Below are positions 10,186-18,457 of a stretch of 64,000 nt of DNA, piece after piece. The position numbers and the translations under genes are program-made. Origin of the DNA: Betaproteobacteria bacterium (GTDB lineage Bacteria; Pseudomonadota; Gammaproteobacteria; Burkholderiales; Burkholderiaceae_A); the NCBI GenBank assembly GCA_016868305.1, contig VGHK01000001.1, positions 107,721 through 171,720 on the forward strand. The letters run 5' to 3'. Within the stretch, counting starts at the first letter, position 1. Each line of letters starts with the position of its first letter. The notes below the pieces were generated by a model. That model did no database searches, was not told the DNA's origin, and saw only the letters and a list, made by a program, of their open reading frames with translations.

Positions 10186-12075
10186 TTGAACAATGTTTTC
10201 TCAAAAGTAGCCATCTGGATGGTGATCGCTCTGGTGCTGTTCTCTGTCTTTCGGCAGTTTGAAGGCACACAGCCGCGTGGACTCGAGGTCTCCTACTCCC
10301 AGTTTATGGAAGAGGCGCGGCAGGGGCGTATCCGCACGGTCATCATTGATGGCAACACCGTTCGGGCCATGACCACGGATGAGCGCCCAATTGTTGTAAA
10401 TACACCACAAGACCTCTGGATGGTCTCCGACTTGTTGAAGTACGGCGTGGCAGTCTCGGCAAAAGCCGCAGAGCAGCCGTCCTTACTTATGAGCATCTTC
10501 GTCTCCTGGTTCCCCATGCTGCTGCTTATCGCGGTCTGGGTGTTCTTCATGCGCCAGATGCAGGGCGGTGGCCGGGGCGGGGCGTTCTCTTTTGGTAAGA
10601 GCAAGGCCCGCATGCTCGATGAGAACAACAACAGCATCACATTTGCCGATGTGGCTGGCTGCGATGAGGCCAAAGAAGAGGTGCATGAACTCGTGGAGTT
10701 TCTGCGTGACCCATCCAAATTCCAAAAGCTCGGGGGCCGTATTCCACGTGGTGTGCTCATGGTGGGTTCGCCGGGCACAGGTAAAACGCTTCTGGCCAAG
10801 GCCATTGCGGGTGAAGCTAAGGTGCCGTTTTTTTCTATCTCAGGCTCTGACTTCGTAGAGATGTTCGTCGGCGTGGGCGCGGCCCGTGTGCGCGACATGT
10901 TCGAAAATGCCAAGAAGCATGCGCCCTGCATCATCTTTATTGACGAGATCGACGCCGTTGGCCGGCAGCGCGGTGCTGGCTTAGGCGGTGGTAACGATGA
11001 GCGTGAGCAGACGCTTAATCAAATGCTGGTGGAAATGGATGGGTTTGAGACCAACCAGGGCATTATTGTTATTGCAGCCACTAACCGCCCCGACGTTCTT
11101 GACCCCGCGCTGCTGCGCCCAGGCCGATTCGATCGTCAGGTGGTGGTGCCGCTGCCCGATGTCCGTGGTCGCGAGCAGATTCTTACCGTGCACATGCGTA
11201 AGGTGCCCATGGCCCCCGATGTTAAGGCAGACATTCTGGCCCGGGGCACTCCGGGTATGTCGGGCGCCGACCTGGCCAATCTGGTCAACGAGGCCGCTCT
11301 TTTTGCGGCCCGCCGCAATGCCCGGCTTGTCGATATGGACGACTTCGAAAAGGCCAAAGACAAGATCCTTATGGGGGCTGAGCGGCGTTCTATCGTCATG
11401 CCCGAAGAAGAGCGTCGTAACACCGCCTACCACGAGTCGGGTCACGCACTGGTTGCGCGCATGATGCCAAAGACCGATCCCGTGCACAAGGTCACCATCA
11501 TTCCTCGCGGGCGTGCGCTCGGTGTCACCATGCAGCTCCCTGAGGGTGATCGTTACAGCATGGATCGTGAGCGCATGCTCAGCACGATTGCGGTTCTTTT
11601 TGGTGGCCGGATTGCCGAAGAGGTGTTTATGAACCAGATGACCACCGGTGCCTCAAACGACTTCGAGCGCGCAACGGGATTGGCTCGTGACATGGTTACC
11701 CGGTACGGCATGAGCGAGGCTCTTGGGCCTATGGTCTATGCCGAAAACGAGGGCGAGGTGTTTCTCGGTCGTTCGATCACCAAGACCACCCATGTCTCTG
11801 AGTCGACCATGCAAAAGGTAGACGCCGAGATTCGTAAGATCATCGACCAGCAATACGCCGTTGCCCGCAAGCTCATTGAAGACAATAAAGACAAGATGCA
11901 TGCTATGGCCAACGCCCTGCTCGAATGGGAAACCATCGATGCTGATCAGATCGATGACATTATGTCTGGCCGCTCGCCACGTCCGCCTAAGCAGTCTGGG
12001 CCGGGTGGTGGTAATGCCCCCTCGGGCGGTGCAGACCCCAAAGTAGCACCCGATAGCGCTGCGGCACCGGCGTAA
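10186..12075 (+). CDS. ftsH: ATP-dependent zinc metalloprotease FtsH
   Basis: FtsH is the inner-membrane AAA+ protease that degrades LpxC, sigma-32 and unassembled membrane proteins. The 629-residue protein has an N-terminal membrane segment ([15 protein letters not shown]), a periplasmic region, a second membrane segment near residues 100-122 ([12 protein letters not shown]), Walker A GSPGTGKT, Walker [19 protein letters not shown] arginines in [11 protein letters not shown], and the zinc site HESGH. The start is TTG 10186, supported by AAGGAG at 10173-10178 with 7-base spacing and by the family start [11 protein letters not shown]; the nearby ATG 10181 meets a stop after two codons. Confidence 0.97.
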   Translation: MNNVFSKVAIWMVIALVLFSVFRQFEGTQPRGLEVSYSQFMEEARQGRIRTVIIDGNTVRAMTTDERPIVVNTPQDLWMVSDLLKYGVAVSAKAAEQPSLLMSIFVSWFPMLLLIAVWVFFMRQMQGGGRGGAFSFGKSKARMLDENNNSITFADVAGCDEAKEEVHELVEFLRDPSKFQKLGGRIPRGVLMVGSPGTGKTLLAKAIAGEAKVPFFSISGSDFVEMFVGVGAARVRDMFENAKKHAPCIIFIDEIDAVGRQRGAGLGGGNDEREQTLNQMLVEMDGFETNQGIIVIAATNRPDVLDPALLRPGRFDRQVVVPLPDVRGREQILTVHMRKVPMAPDVKADILARGTPGMSGADLANLVNEAALFAARRNARLVDMDDFEKAKDKILMGAERRSIVMPEEERRNTAYHESGHALVARMMPKTDPVHKVTIIPRGRALGVTMQLPEGDRYSMDRERMLSTIAVLFGGRIAEEVFMNQMTTGASNDFERATGLARDMVTRYGMSEALGPMVYAENEGEVFLGRSITKTTHVSESTMQKVDAEIRKIIDQQYAVARKLIEDNKDKMHAMANALLEWETIDADQIDDIMSGRSPRPPKQSGPGGGNAPSGGADPKVAPDSAAAPA

Positions 12076-12148
12076 GCTCAGGCGCTTCTTCACGGTCGCG
12101 AGTCTCAGTAACTCCTGCGTCTGGTCTGGTTCGCTAAAATAGCGGCCC

Positions 12149-13483
12149 ATGACCAGACAATATTTCGGAACGGACGGAATCCGGGGCAGGGTGGGTACCC
12201 CACCAATTACCCCGGATTTTGTTTTACGACTTGGCATGGCGGCAGGCCGCATTCTCGCGAGTCATTTTGATGAACCTGCTGTTCTTATCGGCAAAGATAC
12301 CCGGGTTTCTGGCTACATACTCGAAGCGGCCTTAGAGGCTGGCTTTGCCAGTTCGGGGGTCGATGTGGTTCTCGCAGGTCCCATGCCTACCCCTGCCATT
12401 GCCTATCTCACCCGAACCCTGCGTCTGTCGGCTGGGGTCGTCATTAGCGCCTCTCATAACCCGTTTGAGGACAATGGCATCAAGTTCTTCGATGGCCAGG
12501 GAGAAAAGCTACCCGATGCGATGGAGCTTGAAATCGAGAAGGTGATCGACCAGCCACAGTTCTGTGCCGACCCACATCTTCTTGGCAAGGCGCGTAGGCT
12601 CGACGATGCCGCGGGTCGCTACATCGAGTTCTGTAAGGGCACCTTTCCGTCTCGCCTGTCGCTCAAGGGCCTGCGCATCGTGGTCGATTCTGCCCATGGG
12701 GCTGCCTACCATGTGGCGGGGTCCGTCTTTCATGAGCTAGGGGCCGAGGTCATTCCACTAGGCGATGCGCCTGATGGCTTCAACATCAACCAGAACCTGG
12801 GTGCGGCCAGCCCCCAGGCAATGGCCCAGAAGGTGCTCGACGTAAAGGCCGATTTCGGCATTGCCCTGGATGGCGACGGAGACCGGCTTGCCATGGCAGA
12901 CGCCTCGGGCCGACTCTTTAATGGCGATGAGCTTTTGTATGTCTTGGCACGAAGCCGGGTTCGGCATAAGGGCAAAGGCAGTGTGCAGGGCGTGGTCGGC
13001 ACGCTGATGTCAAACCTGGCCCTGGAGCACCGGCTTGAGGCTATGGGGCTTGATTTTCGGCGGGCCAAGGTAGGCGATCGGTATGTACTTGAGATGCTCA
13101 AAGAAACCGGCTGGGAGCTTGGGGGCGAGTCCTCGGGGCACCTGCTCTGTCTTGATAAGCACACCACGGGCGATGGCATTGTGAGTGCGCTGCAGGTGTT
13201 GGCTGCCCTGGTATGGTCAGAGCAGTCGCTGGAAGAATACCTGGGCGACCTGCAGCTCTACCCCCAGGTGATGATCAATCACCCCATGGCCGCTGACCTC
13301 GACTGGAAGAATCATGCAGGCTTTCAGCGGGTCTATCAGGATGTCTCGCAGGCTATTGAAGGCAGCGGCCGGGTATTGATCCGCCCCTCAGGCACCGAGC
13401 CTGTGCTGCGCATTATGGTGGAGTCTCCCGACAAGGCCGAGGCAACCCGGCATGCTCAGGCGCTGGCCGATGCCCTGACATGA
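12149..13483 (+). CDS. glmM: Phosphoglucosamine mutase
   Basis: GlmM converts glucosamine-6-phosphate to glucosamine-1-phosphate for UDP-GlcNAc and hence peptidoglycan and LPS. The 444-residue product opens [12 protein letters not shown], has the phosphoserine loop [17 protein letters not shown] near residue 100, the Mg-binding loop [13 protein letters not shown], the sugar-binding GGESSGH and the phosphate loop [19 protein letters not shown] hexamer 13 bases before the ATG might be a -10. The stop overlaps folP (ATGA). In many Burkholderiales folP precedes glmM; here the order is glmM then folP. Confidence 0.96.
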   Translation: MTRQYFGTDGIRGRVGTPPITPDFVLRLGMAAGRILASHFDEPAVLIGKDTRVSGYILEAALEAGFASSGVDVVLAGPMPTPAIAYLTRTLRLSAGVVISASHNPFEDNGIKFFDGQGEKLPDAMELEIEKVIDQPQFCADPHLLGKARRLDDAAGRYIEFCKGTFPSRLSLKGLRIVVDSAHGAAYHVAGSVFHELGAEVIPLGDAPDGFNINQNLGAASPQAMAQKVLDVKADFGIALDGDGDRLAMADASGRLFNGDELLYVLARSRVRHKGKGSVQGVVGTLMSNLALEHRLEAMGLDFRRAKVGDRYVLEMLKETGWELGGESSGHLLCLDKHTTGDGIVSALQVLAALVWSEQSLEEYLGDLQLYPQVMINHPMAADLDWKNHAGFQRVYQDVSQAIEGSGRVLIRPSGTEPVLRIMVESPDKAEATRHAQALADALT

Positions 13484-14310
13484 CCAAGTCCTTCGGCCGG
13501 TATCAGCTTGATGCGGGCCGGCCTTGGGTAATGGGAATCCTCAATCTCACTCCTGACTCTTTCTCAGATGGCGGGCTTATTGGTGGTGTCGATCAGGCCG
13601 TCGTCCGTGCCGAGGCCTTAAGGCAGCAGGGGGCTGATATCCTCGATATCGGGGGTGAAAGCACTCGGCCGGGAGCTCGGGCGGTAAGCCCGGAAGAAGA
13701 GGCACGGCGGGTGCTGCCGGTGCTCAAGGCTCTGCAATACCTTAGGCTGCCATTGTCTCTCGACTCGCGCCGCCCCGCCGTGGTTGCCGCTGCCCTCGAT
13801 ATCGGTATTGATATGGTCAATGACGTTACTGGCCTGCGTGATCCAGGAATGCGGGCGCTGCTGCCGAGCATTCAACAGACGGGTTCTACGGTCTGCGTTA
13901 TGCATATGCAAGGCGACCCACAGACCATGCAGCAGTCACCCTGCTACGACGATGTAGTTGCTGAGGTATTCGGCTTTCTGCGCAGCAGGCAACAAGACCT
14001 GATCGATAACGGATTTGACGCCTACCAGGTGTTTCTCGATCCGGGATTTGGATTTGGCAAGACTCTTGCCCACAACCAGGCACTGATGCATGCCTTGCCG
14101 AGTCTTGCCCATCACCACCAGGTGCTGGTGGGGCTTTCGCGTAAGTCGATGATCGGAGCATTGCTCGGGCGTCCAACAGACCCCCACGACCGGCTTGCAG
14201 GAAGCCTTGCGGCAGCCCTCTACGCAGCGCAACAGGGCGCCCGTATCGTTCGGGTGCACGACGTGCAAGAGACGGTCGATGCCCTGCGGGTGTGGCGGGG
14301 GCTCAGGTGA
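13480..14310 (+). CDS. folP: Dihydropteroate synthase
   Basis: FolP joins para-aminobenzoate to the pterin diphosphate in folate synthesis and is the sulfonamide target. The 276-residue product contains the family motifs in order: [67 protein letters not shown] and [17 protein letters not shown]. It is coupled to glmM by a 4-bp overlap. Directly after its end the operon runs into decayed coding sequence rather than another intact gene. Confidence 0.96.
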   Translation: MTKSFGRYQLDAGRPWVMGILNLTPDSFSDGGLIGGVDQAVVRAEALRQQGADILDIGGESTRPGARAVSPEEEARRVLPVLKALQYLRLPLSLDSRRPAVVAAALDIGIDMVNDVTGLRDPGMRALLPSIQQTGSTVCVMHMQGDPQTMQQSPCYDDVVAEVFGFLRSRQQDLIDNGFDAYQVFLDPGFGFGKTLAHNQALMHALPSLAHHHQVLVGLSRKSMIGALLGRPTDPHDRLAGSLAAALYAAQQGARIVRVHDVQETVDALRVWRGLR

Positions 14311-14453
14311 TGCAAACCCCTCGATCCCCATTTGGCGGGAGTCATCCCAAGGGGGAGGTCAATCCGCTCACCCTTGAAATCCTTTCGGCAAACCGCCTGC
14401 CCATCGAAGGGCTGCGTAGCAAAGACTGGAACGAGTTCTCTGGTCTACTGGGT
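14293..14453 (+). pseudogene. Remnant of an ArsC / low-molecular-weight phosphatase type arsenate reductase
   Basis: A frame crossing the end of folP encodes GGSHPKGEVNPLTLEIL, then ANRLPIEGLRSKDWNEFSG. This matches the middle of thioredoxin-type arsenate reductases of the low-molecular-weight protein tyrosine phosphatase fold (pattern SAGSHP-x-G-x-VNP-x-AL, then GLRSKSWDEFA). The N-terminal nucleophile loop (CxxNxxRS) and the C-terminal DPAxxxG part are missing, and after about 14453 the frame no longer resembles the family. It is read as a truncated relic. Its meaning is strengthened by the arsenate pair (GAPDH-ArsJ) 8 kb downstream. No function is expected. Confidence 0.5.
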
Positions 14454-14486
14454 GAATCGGCGCGCAGCATAGTAACGCGACACGGG

Positions 14487-14602
14487 TTACGGGGTGTCCA
14501 TGGCCGCGTATCCCAGAGCAGCCTCTGCCATAACCTCTTCTGCCTTGGCCACGATAGTCTCCCAGCTGCTCTCATGTGCCAAGGCTAGGCCTGCGACATA
14601 AC
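14487..14602 (-). pseudogene. Possible relic of a glycosyltransferase C-terminus
   Basis: On the minus strand a frame ending at the stop codon at 14487-14489 reads LALAHESSWETIVAKAEEVM and then ends AEAALGYAAMDTP. This resembles the last helix of GT-B glycosyltransferases, where a segment of the type A-x-x-x-SW-x-x-I-x-x-x-x-E is common. Nothing recognisable remains upstream (towards 14.6 kb), where the Pho-box-like repeats start. The match is short and by eye only, so the call is tentative. Confidence 0.25.
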
Positions 14603-14606
14603 ATTT

Positions 14607-14635
14607 CTGTGAGAGTTCTGTGAAGTTTTTGTGAA
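14607..14635 (+). promoter_or_regulatory. Pho-box-like triple repeat upstream of the Mpo1-like gene
   Basis: Three 7-bp half-sites recur with an exact 11-bp period: CTGTGAG (14607), CTGTGAA (14618) and TTGTGAA (14629). PhoB boxes are direct repeats of CTGTCAT every 11 bp, so the geometry fits, with G for C at the fifth base. A possible -10, CATAAA, lies at 14653. The repeats are direct, not inverted, which argues against a CRP site. The start codon of the next gene is about 215 bp further on, leaving a long untranslated leader. Confidence 0.5.
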
Positions 14636-14850
14636 TCAGGCTATATGACAGTCATAAAAATGGAACCAAAGAGACATCAGATCGTCATCAGACTTCGCCA
14701 CAGTACAGGCTAAGCGGCGTTTGATTTCAAGAGCAGTCAGGCAGTAGCGCTAACGAGACTCAATGCTACGCATGCGCTTTCGTAACGCCGCCTCAGGGGG
14801 GGCAACTGCTAGCCCTTCAAACCGTGTAAACCAACAAAAGGAACCGATTC

Positions 14851-15468
14851 GTGACCGCTCTCAAGAGACTGCAAACCACCCTTCGCACCCAACGCTGGGA
14901 TGACCATCGCTACTACCACCAGAGCCGCATTAATCAGGCATTGCATCTGGTGAGCGCCATCTCATTTCTGGTGGCCTATGTCTACCTTTTTATTGACCCT
15001 GTGATCTCTGCCTTAGTGGCCTGGCTGATTGCCATGACGACACGTCAGGTAGGGCATTTCTTCTTTGAGTCAAAGGAATACGACACGGTGAACCAGGCGA
15101 CCTTCGAGCACAAAGAAGAGATCAAGGTGGGCTATAACCTTAGCCGCAAGGTTGTCTTGTTGTCCATATGGGCTGCTATCCCCGTGTTTGCCTACTTTCT
15201 GCCGCAGGCGGTAACCTGGATGGTGCCCGCATCGTTTGAAGATAGCACCCTGCGTATTGTCGGCTTTGCCTGGCTGGTGTTGGGTGCGGCAGGGCTGCTC
15301 TTTCGTGCCATTCAGCTCACGATTAAAGAAGATCTCTTTGAGGCCTGCGCCTGGGTGTTAAAAATTATTACTGACCCATTCCACGACATTAAGCTTTACC
15401 ACCGTTCGCCGCTTTACCTGCTAAAGGGAGAGCTGGTCGATCCGATGCCCCACGTTCGGGCCTCGTAA
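14851..15468 (+). CDS. Membrane protein related to DUF962 / Mpo1-like family
   Basis: The product is 205 residues with several hydrophobic segments. The segment HRYYHQSRINQALHL followed by a membrane hairpin and QVGHFFFES resembles DUF962/Mpo1-like proteins, where an HxxxNxxLH stretch and a GHFFxE motif occur; yeast Mpo1 is an iron-dependent dioxygenase that shortens 2-hydroxy fatty acids. The end KIITDPFHDIKLYHRSPLYL could match the family's last motif. Between them lies an insertion of about 85 residues with two more hydrophobic stretches, which ordinary members lack. GTG start with AAGGA at 14838-14842. The Pho-box-like repeats upstream suggest phosphate control. The family assignment is by pattern only. 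Confidence 0.5.
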   Translation: MTALKRLQTTLRTQRWDDHRYYHQSRINQALHLVSAISFLVAYVYLFIDPVISALVAWLIAMTTRQVGHFFFESKEYDTVNQATFEHKEEIKVGYNLSRKVVLLSIWAAIPVFAYFLPQAVTWMVPASFEDSTLRIVGFAWLVLGAAGLLFRAIQLTIKEDLFEACAWVLKIITDPFHDIKLYHRSPLYLLKGELVDPMPHVRAS

Positions 15469-17113
15469 ATTTGGCCACGATCATCTCTCGAAGTACGCTG
15501 CGTCTAATCTGCTTGGCTGTTAGCCCCTCTGGGGCTGACAGCCAGCCGTCTTCCGAGAACTGACGGCAGCCTGTCACAAACCGATCCAAAAACTCCGAGA
15601 AGTCTGCCTCGGTGAATCCAAAGTTAAAGATCAGACGCCCCGTACCCACCCAGCTGAGGTATAGCCCGGCACGCCGCAGATAGAACTGCAGCAGCCAGTG
15701 GTAGCGACCCGCCTGCGCGATCTCCAAGGCCCATACTGTAGGAAGCCCAGAAAATCTCAGTGGAAGGCCTTCTTGCGCCAGCCTGCGGTTTGCGGCCTGC
15801 ATACGGTCGTTCCAGAGGGCCTCGGAGGCCTTGTACGCCGCTCGCTGCTCGGGCGTGGTAACGCGCTTTAGAAATGCGTGCATGCCGGCAACCACATGCG
15901 GATGGGCATTAAAGGTGCCGCGGGCAAAGCAGACATTCGCAGGCTGGTCGGGCCGAAACCGTCGCATCAGGGCAGCGCGCCCACACAAGACGCCAATGGG
16001 AAATCCCCCACCGACGGTCTTACCGTAGGTAACAAGGTCTGCCTGTACGCCAAAGAACTCCTGGGCGCCTCCAAGTGCAAGACGAAAACCAAGAAATACT
16101 TCATCAAAGATTAAGACGATGCCTTTTTCGGTGCAGACCTCTCTCAGTGCCTTGAGCCATTGGGTATACGCTTCGCGGTCATAGTGAATCGCACGCATGC
16201 CATCGATCAGCAAGGCATCGGTAGGCGCATTGCGGTTGGGGTGCATGGCCTGAATAGGATTAACCAGCACGCAGGCAATATCGCTTCGGCTTCTTAGAAA
16301 ATCGAGGGTGGGGGTATATACCTCACGCAGCGTGAGCGTATGACGTGAGGGCGGCATGGGGTTACCAGGCCCAGGTTGGACATCATCCCACCAGCCGTGG
16401 TGGGCCCCGCTAAACCGCACGATCTTCTTGCGGCCTGTGTGGTAGCGGGCAAGACGCACCGCCTGCATCACTGCCTCTGTTCCTGACATATGAAAGGACA
16501 CCTCGTCCATCTGCGCAACCTCGAGCAGCATCTTGACGGCCGGAAGCAGGCTTGAATGGTAGCCGCCTAAAAAGGGGCCAAGGTCGTTTGCCTCGTGCTG
16601 GGCCTCTGCCATGGTGCCCTTGTAAAAGTCGAGCCCAAAGAGGTTGACACCATAAGACCCGCTGATATCGATAAACTCCTGGCCATCGAGATCGTAGAGG
16701 CGGCAGCCCTGACTCGCCCGCCAGAAGGTGCCGGTCTTCAATCGCATGACATCGTTGTTACGAAACTGAAGGGGAATGCGGTTGTGCTTAATAAACTGCG
16801 CATCCGAGATCACCTCTGCCGACTCGGCAGCCGCGGCAATGGTCTTGGGGCTGCGCTGTGCAAGCTCTGCGGCAAGCCGCCTGAAGCCCCGCCGCCTGCG
16901 ATCGAGCACCGCGGGCTCTGCACCGTCTACCCCGAGCCAAAGGGCATCAGGGTACTGGTAGTTGGGTATAAACCGGGTAAAGGTCTTGGCCATGCGCGAG
17001 TGCCCGGTGAGCGACGGGTGTTTGACCCGCGAGAGCCCTAGTCGGCGATAGACCTTATAGCCCACAAGTGCGGCCAGAGACCCCCAGAGCAGGTTTACCA
17101 GTGGTGTATCCAT
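15389..17113 (-). CDS. Membrane-anchored class III aminotransferase (glutamate-1-semialdehyde aminomutase-like)
   Basis: This 574-residue PLP enzyme is of the acetylornithine/GSA-aminomutase superfamily. The fold-type I features are SGTEAVMQAVRLARYHTGR, the aromatic-stacking region FSGAHHGWWDD, the PLP aspartate in LIFDEVFLGFR and the Schiff-base lysine in VTYGKTVGGGFPIGV. It is about 140 residues longer than HemL; the N-terminus has a hydrophobic stretch (PLVNLLWGSLAALVGYKVY) that would anchor it to the membrane, plus a linker domain of about 100 residues. A good AAGGAGG lies 12 bases before the ATG. The 3' end overlaps the convergent Mpo1-like gene by 80 bp. A Pho-box-like array precedes it. 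The substrate is unknown; it is not housekeeping HemL, and the setting suggests lipid chemistry. Confidence 0.8.
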   Translation of the reverse strand: MDTPLVNLLWGSLAALVGYKVYRRLGLSRVKHPSLTGHSRMAKTFTRFIPNYQYPDALWLGVDGAEPAVLDRRRRGFRRLAAELAQRSPKTIAAAAESAEVISDAQFIKHNRIPLQFRNNDVMRLKTGTFWRASQGCRLYDLDGQEFIDISGSYGVNLFGLDFYKGTMAEAQHEANDLGPFLGGYHSSLLPAVKMLLEVAQMDEVSFHMSGTEAVMQAVRLARYHTGRKKIVRFSGAHHGWWDDVQPGPGNPMPPSRHTLTLREVYTPTLDFLRSRSDIACVLVNPIQAMHPNRNAPTDALLIDGMRAIHYDREAYTQWLKALREVCTEKGIVLIFDEVFLGFRLALGGAQEFFGVQADLVTYGKTVGGGFPIGVLCGRAALMRRFRPDQPANVCFARGTFNAHPHVVAGMHAFLKRVTTPEQRAAYKASEALWNDRMQAANRRLAQEGLPLRFSGLPTVWALEIAQAGRYHWLLQFYLRRAGLYLSWVGTGRLIFNFGFTEADFSEFLDRFVTGCRQFSEDGWLSAPEGLTAKQIRRSVLREMIVAKFTRPERGASDRPALPLAGKAANGGKA

Positions 17114-17146
17114 GTTGTAACAAAGCCTCCTTATGCTCTGCTTTGT

Positions 17147-17175
17147 ATTACAAGAACATGACCCTTTGATGACGG
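17147..17175 (-). promoter_or_regulatory. Pho-box-like triple repeat upstream of the aminotransferase gene
   Basis: Read on the minus strand, half-sites CCGTCAT (17175-17169), GGGTCAT (17164-17158) and TTGTAAT (17153-17147) recur every 11 bp, close to the PhoB consensus CTGTCAT. Eleven bases further on lies CATAAG, a plausible -10, and then AAGGAGG and the ATG at 17113. The position and orientation fit activation of the aminotransferase gene. The divergent psd gene starts about 70 bp away on the other side. Confidence 0.55.
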
Positions 17176-17244
17176 TGGGCGATTTCCTTGTACTCCACTT
17201 GCAATACCCTACATCCCGTTCCTACAGCCTATTCCCAATTTCTT

Positions 17245-18102
17245 ATGCGCGCCTTAAGAGCCGTCTTCAGCAGCGAAGACATTAACTTTCTGCTCACCAA
17301 CCGCATTCCCCGTCTGGCCGTCACCCACTGGGTGGGCTGGCTGAGTCGAATCAAGAGCCCGCTACTCACTCGAGTCTGCATCTGGGTCTGGCGGCTCTTC
17401 ACTGACCTCGACCTGAGCGAGGCTAAGGAGCAGCGGTTCGAAAGCCTACGCGACTGCTTTATTCGCGAACTTAAGCCCGGGGCCCGGCCCCTTGATGCTG
17501 ACGTGAACGCGTTCGTGAGCCCCTGCGATGGCTTTGTTGGGGCCATGGGCAGGGTAGAGCAGGGGCGGCTGTTTCAGGCTAAGGGCTTATCGTATCGGCT
17601 TGATGACTTCCTTATCCATGACCGGCTGTTGTCGCAATGGGCTGATGCCCAGTACCTCACGATTCGGCTCACCTCGGCCATGTACCATCGGTTTCATGCA
17701 CCGTACGAAGGGCGGCTAACCCAGGTGCATTACATTTCGGGCGACACCTGGAATGTGAATCCTGTAGCGCTGTCTCGCGTTGAGAGCCTCTTTTGCAAGA
17801 ACGAGCGGGCGATTCTTGAGGCCGAACTTGGCTTGCAAAGGCTGCCTTGCCTCATGATTCCTATCGCGGCCATTCTTGTAGCAAGCATGCGTATTCATGC
17901 CCTTGACCGCACCTTTACCAGTCGCCTTCCAGGGCGCTTCTCGGTGCCCGTCGATTATCGCTTTGCAAAGGGGCAGGAGCTTGGCTGGTTTGAGCATGGG
18001 TCTACCATCATCCTGATGCTACCCACGGAGTGCGCCTTGGCAGAAGGTATTCAGACGGGGTCAGAGCTCAAGATGGGGCAGTGGCTCTTTCGAATGCCGT
18101 AG
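17245..18102 (+). CDS. psd: Phosphatidylserine decarboxylase proenzyme
   Basis: This enzyme converts phosphatidylserine to phosphatidylethanolamine with a pyruvoyl group made by self-cleavage. Diagnostic parts are FVSPCDGFVGAMG, the catalytic YHRFHAPYEG, VNPVALSRVESLFCKNERA and the self-cleavage triad in WFEHGSTIIL (GST near the C-terminus; most members have LGST, here HGST). About 285 residues from ATG 17245; a TTG at 17188 would add 19. In Burkholderiales the housekeeping enzyme is usually a shorter form beside pssA and ilvC, so this longer form, divergent from a Pho-box-controlled aminotransferase, may be a dedicated paralogue acting on another serine-derived lipid. That last point is inference. 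Confidence 0.9.
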   Translation: MRALRAVFSSEDINFLLTNRIPRLAVTHWVGWLSRIKSPLLTRVCIWVWRLFTDLDLSEAKEQRFESLRDCFIRELKPGARPLDADVNAFVSPCDGFVGAMGRVEQGRLFQAKGLSYRLDDFLIHDRLLSQWADAQYLTIRLTSAMYHRFHAPYEGRLTQVHYISGDTWNVNPVALSRVESLFCKNERAILEAELGLQRLPCLMIPIAAILVASMRIHALDRTFTSRLPGRFSVPVDYRFAKGQELGWFEHGSTIILMLPTECALAEGIQTGSELKMGQWLFRMP

Positions 18103-18151
18103 GGGTATTTAGTCAGTTATTACTTGGCTGGGCTTTCGCCGTGCATAACTG

Positions 18152-18457
18152 TTAATAATGCTGGTAGCGCTTGCACAGCCATGCGGTATCTAAGGTTTCG
18201 CTGAGTCGTAGGTCGCCACTGGTGGGGTTGAATCGCACAGTCTGCCCACTTTGCTTGTTCTGATAAAGACGTTCTGCCCCGCGCTCCTCCGCGAATGCAT
18301 AGCTGACATCTTTGATCTCAAGCGATGTAGGAGACATTCTTAGCTCAAAGTTGATCTCGGGCGATCCGTCGCGAATGCAATGAAAGTCTTGCGTGCGTAC
18401 GACGCAGCCGTTTGCGAGAATAAGAAGGCCGAGGGCAACTGCGAGGTTACGCATCAT
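18152..18457 (-). CDS. Small putative lipoprotein of unknown function
   Basis: The 101-residue product starts MMRNLAVALGLLILANGCVV, a short signal peptide ending in a lipobox-like LANGC, so it is probably lipidated at that cysteine. The rest (about 80 residues) contains three further cysteines or histidine-rich spots (DFHCIRDGSPEINFEL, WLCKRYQHY) but no family I recognise. The frame is open upstream to 18517, but the signal peptide fixes the start at 18457 or 18454. It overlaps the end of the upstream oxidoreductase gene by 11 bp, suggesting co-transcription. Confidence 0.65.
   Translation of the reverse strand: MMRNLAVALGLLILANGCVVRTQDFHCIRDGSPEINFELRMSPTSLEIKDVSYAFAEERGAERLYQNKQSGQTVRFNPTSGDLRLSETLDTAWLCKRYQHY

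Noticed and set aside
10181..10189. ATG at 10181 as the ftsH start
   Set aside because: It runs into TGA after two codons; the TTG at 10186 in another frame has the correct Shine-Dalgarno and the family N-terminus.
14607..14635. CRP site (TGTGA motifs) upstream of the Mpo1-like gene
   Set aside because: A CRP site needs TGTGA followed by inverted TCACA at 6-bp spacing; here all copies are direct repeats every 11 bp.
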